NCBI GenBank assembly: GCA_946480825.1
Contig: CAMLLG010000075.1
Span: 1-17,746 of the forward strand
Direction of reading: 5' to 3'
Source: an uncultured Lysobacteraceae bacterium
GTDB taxonomy: Bacteria; Pseudomonadota; Gammaproteobacteria; Xanthomonadales; Xanthomonadaceae
DNA: 17,746 nucleotides
Position numbers and translations under genes: made by a program. Below, piece after piece: positions 14,849-17,746 of the stretch (positions are counted from its first letter, which is position 1; every line of letters begins with the position of its first letter). The notes beneath the pieces are model-generated. The model searched no databases and was not told where the DNA came from. It was given only the letters and a program-made list of their open reading frames with translations.

Positions 14849-14862
14849 TTGACTCAACTCAA
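14849..14862 (+). promoter_or_regulatory. FNR-box-like palindrome upstream of the hemerythrin gene
   Basis: TTGACTCAACTCAA matches the FNR box TTGAT-N4-ATCAA at 8 of 10 defined positions with exact spacing, 64 bp before the hemerythrin ATG. The presence of an FNR gene in this window and the oxygen-binding nature of hemerythrin make the site plausible. Binding is not shown. Confidence 0.5.
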
Positions 14863-14925
14863 GACCCTGCGACAGCGCGACATGGACAGTACGCCACCCC
14901 CACGAACGACGCACAGAACACGCTC

Positions 14926-15381
14926 ATGAAAACACTCGTCTGGACGACGGATCTCGACACCGGCATCGCCGTGATCGACCGGCAGCACGAACGGATCGTC
15001 GATCTGATCAACGCGCTCGGCGCGACCGGCGACGATCAGGACGCACTCGCCGACGCGCTCGGCGAACTCGTCGATTACACGATGTCCCACTTCGCGTTCG
15101 AAGAAGAATTGATGGAAGAAGCCGGCTACCAGTTCTGCGCCGCGCACAAACGCGTGCACGACATGTTCACGCGACGCGTGAACGAGTACAAGCTGCGCTT
15201 CGATGCCGGCGAGGACGTGGCCGACGAACTGCGCTCGATGCTGTCGCGCTGGCTGTTCAATCACATTCGCAGCGACGACCGGGCCTATTCCGATCAGGTG
15301 AAGCGCTACCTCGATCAATTCAGCCGCAATCACCAGAACGGCGGTTGGATGCAGCGCACCCTGCACCGCCTCTTCGGTTGA
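14926..15381 (+). CDS. Bacteriohemerythrin
   Basis: A 151-residue single-domain hemerythrin. The di-iron ligands are all visible: His21 in DRQHERI, His55 and Glu59 in HFAFE, His74 and His78 in HKRVH, His113 and Asp118 in HIRSDD. The protein binds O2 reversibly in a four-helix bundle and in bacteria serves oxygen delivery, storage or sensing. It has no extra chemotaxis or signalling domain. The ATG at 14926 gives the standard [14 protein letters not shown] start; the longer open frame upstream is not conserved-looking. The ribosome binding site is weak. An FNR-box-like site lies upstream. It is convergent with mnmG, 12 bp apart. Confidence 0.94.
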   Translation: MKTLVWTTDLDTGIAVIDRQHERIVDLINALGATGDDQDALADALGELVDYTMSHFAFEEELMEEAGYQFCAAHKRVHDMFTRRVNEYKLRFDAGEDVADELRSMLSRWLFNHIRSDDRAYSDQVKRYLDQFSRNHQNGGWMQRTLHRLFG

Positions 15382-15393
15382 GCCGCGTCGGCC

Positions 15394-17277
15394 TCAGGCC
15401 GCCGCGCCGCGGCGACGGGTGAGATGCACCAACAGCAGCGAGATCGCGGCCGGGGTCATGCCGGGAATGCGCTGCGCCTGGCCCACGGTCTCGGGACGCA
15501 CCCGCGCGAGTTTCTGCGCCACTTCGTTCGACAGCCCGCGCACCCGGGCGTAATCGAAGTCGCACGGGATCGCGGTGTGTTCGTGGCGCTGCTGACGCGC
15601 GATCTCCTCGCGCTGGCGGGCGAGATAGCCGGCGTATTTCGTCTCGATCTCGACCTGCTCGGCCACATCGGCGTCGTCCACGCCCGGGCCCAGCATCGGC
15701 ACGGTCATCAGTCGTGCGTAATCGAGCTCCGGCCGACGCAGCAGGTCGAGCGCATGCGTCTCGCGGCTGAGTTCGATGCCCAGCGTCGCCACCGTTTCGC
15801 GTCCGAGCGCGTTGTTCGGCGCCGCCCACACCGCGCCGAGACGCGCGGTTTCGGCGGCCACCGCATCGCGCTTGCGCGAGAAGCGTTCCCAGCGTGCGTC
15901 GTCGACCAGCCCGAGATGGCGCCCGGTCTCGGTCAGGCGCAGGTCGGCGTTGTCCTCGCGCAGCTGCAGCCGATACTCGGCGCGGCTGGTGAACATGCGA
16001 TAAGGCTCGGTGGTGCCGTGGGTGATCAGATCGTCGATCAGCACGCCGATGTAGGCCTCGTCGCGACGCGGCGACCACGCGCCCAGCCCGCGCACATGGC
16101 GGGCCGCGTTGAGGCCGGCGATCAGGCCCTGCGCGGCCGCTTCCTCGTAACCGGTGGTGCCGTTGATCTGGCCGGCGAAGAACAGGCCTTCGACCAGTTT
16201 CGTCTCCAGCGACGTCTTCAGACCGCGCGGATCGAAGAAGTCGTATTCGATGGCGTAACCGGCACGGGTGATGTGCGCGCTCTCGAAACCGCGGATGCTG
16301 CGCACGAGATCCAGCTGCACGTCGAACGGCAGCGAGGTCGAGATACCGTTCGGATAGATCTCGAACACGTCCAGGCCTTCGGGCTCGACGAAGATCTGGT
16401 GACTGGCCTTCTCGGCGAAGCGCACCACCTTGTCCTCGATCGACGGGCAATAACGCGGGCCGATGCCTTCGATCTGGCCGCTGTACAGCGGCGAGCGGTG
16501 CAGCGCGTTGCGGATGATCTCGTGGGTGCGTTCGCTGGTATGCGTGATCCAGCACGGCACCTGCGGCGGATGGTCGGCGCTGCTGCCCATGAACGAAAAC
16601 ACCGGCCGCGGGTCGTCGCCGGGCTGCGCTTCCATCCGCGAATAGTCGAGGCTGCGGCCATCGATGCGCGGCGGCGTGCCGGTCTTCAGACGATCGATGA
16701 CGAACGGGCGCTCGCGCAAACGTGCGGCCAGCGTGGCCGCCGGCGGATCGCCCATGCGCCCGGCGGCGTACTGGGTCTCGCCGATGTGGATCTTGCCGGC
16801 GAGGAAGGTGCCGGCGGTCAGCACCACGGCGCGGGCGTGGAAGCGCAGGCCGGTGTTGGTGACGGCGCCGCGGACCGCGTCGCCGTCCAGAATGAGATCG
16901 TCGACCGCGGACTGGAATACGGTCAGGTTCGGCGCGGTTTCCACCGCGCGGCGGATGAAGCTGCGATACCGCGAGCGATCGGCCTGGCAGCGCGTCGCAC
17001 GCACCGCCGGTCCCTTCGACGCGTTCAGACGACGCCACTGGATGCCGGCGGCGTCGGCGGCGCGGGCCATGATGCCGCCGAGCGCATCGATCTCCTTCAC
17101 CAGATGCCCCTTGCCGATGCCGCCGATCGCCGGGTTGCAGCTCATCGCACCCACGGTCTCGATGTTGTGCGTGAGCAGGAGCGTGCGTGCGCCGGCGCGC
17201 GCGGAGGCGAGCGCGGCCTCGGTGCCGGCGTGGCCGCCGCCGATCACGATCACGTCGAAGGTGTAGAAGTCGTTCAT
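15394..17277 (-). CDS. mnmG: MnmG (GidA), tRNA wobble-uridine modification enzyme
   Basis: A 627-residue protein, near the usual MnmG length (about 629). The FAD-binding motif is [12 protein letters not shown] (11-22), followed by the family signatures [31 protein letters not shown] and [24 protein letters not shown] and TSRAEYRL mark the rest of the core; the C-terminal helical domain ends near [15 protein letters not shown]. With MnmE it forms the 5-carboxymethylaminomethyl group at U34 of several tRNAs, using FAD and methylenetetrahydrofolate. The ATG at 17275-17277 starts [15 protein letters not shown], as expected. No strong ribosome binding site is seen. mnmE is not in the window. Confidence 0.98.
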   Translation of the reverse strand: MNDFYTFDVIVIGGGHAGTEAALASARAGARTLLLTHNIETVGAMSCNPAIGGIGKGHLVKEIDALGGIMARAADAAGIQWRRLNASKGPAVRATRCQADRSRYRSFIRRAVETAPNLTVFQSAVDDLILDGDAVRGAVTNTGLRFHARAVVLTAGTFLAGKIHIGETQYAAGRMGDPPAATLAARLRERPFVIDRLKTGTPPRIDGRSLDYSRMEAQPGDDPRPVFSFMGSSADHPPQVPCWITHTSERTHEIIRNALHRSPLYSGQIEGIGPRYCPSIEDKVVRFAEKASHQIFVEPEGLDVFEIYPNGISTSLPFDVQLDLVRSIRGFESAHITRAGYAIEYDFFDPRGLKTSLETKLVEGLFFAGQINGTTGYEEAAAQGLIAGLNAARHVRGLGAWSPRRDEAYIGVLIDDLITHGTTEPYRMFTSRAEYRLQLREDNADLRLTETGRHLGLVDDARWERFSRKRDAVAAETARLGAVWAAPNNALGRETVATLGIELSRETHALDLLRRPELDYARLMTVPMLGPGVDDADVAEQVEIETKYAGYLARQREEIARQQRHEHTAIPCDFDYARVRGLSNEVAQKLARVRPETVGQAQRIPGMTPAAISLLLVHLTRRRGAAA

Positions 17278-17415
17278 GCGATGGTCTGGGGTCGATACGT
17301 CGGCGTCGATGCGTCGGGGGGCGATGCGCCAGGCATCGAAACGCGGAATCGGACGTGGAATGGAAAGTCTACTGCCGCATCACCGGATAGGGCGGAATCT
17401 GCGCATTCGGCAAAG

Positions 17416-17431
17416 TTGGCACGCAACCTGC
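17416..17431 (+). promoter_or_regulatory. Sigma54 (-24/-12) promoter of a small RNA
   Basis: TTGGCACGCAACCTGC matches TTGGCACG-N4-TTGC except for one -12 T to C, with the GG and GC dinucleotides exactly 10 bases apart. The predicted start is near 17443. The next downstream structure is an intrinsic terminator, not a gene. Confidence 0.8.
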
Positions 17432-17442
17432 TTATCCCAATT

Positions 17443-17555
17443 GGCACTCAGTGCGGCAGGCGCGAAAGCGCTGGCCGGGGTGGAACAGGGCTGGCCACGT
17501 GCGCGCTGAGGGAGCCAGGGGCCGAATGTCGGGGGACATTCGGCCCCTTTTTTTT
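17443..17555 (+). ncRNA. Putative sigma54-dependent small RNA, about 113 nt
   Basis: The transcript from the -24/-12 promoter would run about 113 nt to the T-run of a strong terminator. It contains three local structures: GCAC/GTGC near the 5' end with a TCA loop; GCGC/GCGC closing a GAAA tetraloop (17460-17471); and the terminator. CTGGC (17491-17495) may pair with GCCAG (17514-17518). No credible reading frame with a ribosome binding site lies inside. The layout resembles RpoN-driven regulatory RNAs. It lies upstream of and opposite in direction to mnmG. I do not recognise the family; the activator and targets are unknown. Confidence 0.72.
17518..17555 (+). terminator. Intrinsic terminator of the small RNA
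   Basis: GGGGCCGAATGTC (17518-17530) pairs perfectly with GACATTCGGCCCC (17535-17547) around a GGGG loop, 13 pairs, followed directly by eight T (17548-17555). Confidence 0.95.
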
Positions 17556-17746
17556 GTCTGCGATTCCGGTCCGCCCGGTCTCGTCGGTTCCGATCCGCGG
17601 GCCAGATCGCGAAACCACCGTTCGACGCATTTCGATCGCCGCACATGAAAACGGCGCCATGCACCGCTGAGGTGATGTGCGCCGTTGATCAAGGTGCCGA
17701 CGCCCGACGGGGAGCGGAACAGGGGGGATCCGGATTTCCCCGCCGG
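17556..17746 (-). other. Right-edge non-coding region with a hairpin, possible terminator of a gene outside the window
   Basis: No supported gene is seen. AACGGCGC (17650-17657) pairs with GCGCCGTT (17679-17686), and inside it CACC pairs with GGTG. On the minus strand the hairpin ends GTTTTC, so it could terminate a minus-strand gene lying beyond the right edge. The short open frames here have no ribosome binding site. Confidence 0.35.

Noticed and set aside
17441..17455. Second TTGGCACT element as another -24/-12 promoter
   Set aside because: GG and GC are 8, not 10, bases apart, which does not fit sigma54 spacing; it lies in the predicted transcript.
17432..17692. Small open frames over the small RNA on both strands
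   Set aside because: No ribosome binding site, shadow-like composition, and they run through a perfect terminator hairpin.

Overview
The window is GC-rich and densely packed, with gene content pointing to a gammaproteobacterium of the Xanthomonadaceae type (Lysobacter/Luteimonas-like). This is inferred from the MnmG, FNR, ZapE and cytochrome c5 genes, the high-GC codon use and possible leaderless starts. No rRNA or phylogenetic marker was compared, so the genus is not claimed.

Region 1 (1-4476) is an RNA-repair locus. A divergent sigma54 activator gene, rtcR, faces a TROVE/Ro60-like gene (rsr) on the minus strand, preceded by an exact-consensus -24/-12 promoter. Downstream of rsr lies an array of tRNA-mimicking Y RNA-like elements, then the start of rtcB (RNA ligase), cut off by the window edge. 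The array holds two full Y RNAs with a circularly permuted tRNA-like head (T arm, closed acceptor hairpin, D arm) on a long stem, one degenerate partial duplicate, and one stem-only element without the tRNA-like head. A 109-residue membrane protein gene sits inside the array. The stems differ in sequence but keep pairing, which is the best evidence that these are structured RNAs.

Region 2 (4493-9616) is mostly housekeeping: an FNR-type Fe-S regulator (minus), then on the plus strand a membrane-anchored cytochrome c5-like protein, a secreted endonuclease/exonuclease/phosphatase-family nuclease, and an alpha/beta hydrolase overlapping zapE by 4 bp.

Region 3 (9617-13379) looks like a small, unrecognised peptide-maturation locus. 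A 39-residue Cys/Trp/Pro-rich peptide with a strong ribosome binding site is followed by a strong hairpin, then a membrane protein joining a PqqD-like (RRE-like) N-terminal region to an M50-type metalloprotease core, then a 636-residue TPR protein. No known modifying enzyme is visible, so function is inference only.

Region 4 (13398-17746) holds a lipoprotein with beta-propeller-like repeats, a CDCC motif and a His-rich loop (minus); a bacteriohemerythrin preceded by an FNR-box-like palindrome (plus); mnmG (minus); and, upstream of mnmG on the plus strand, a likely sigma54-driven small RNA with a near-consensus -24/-12 element and a textbook intrinsic terminator.
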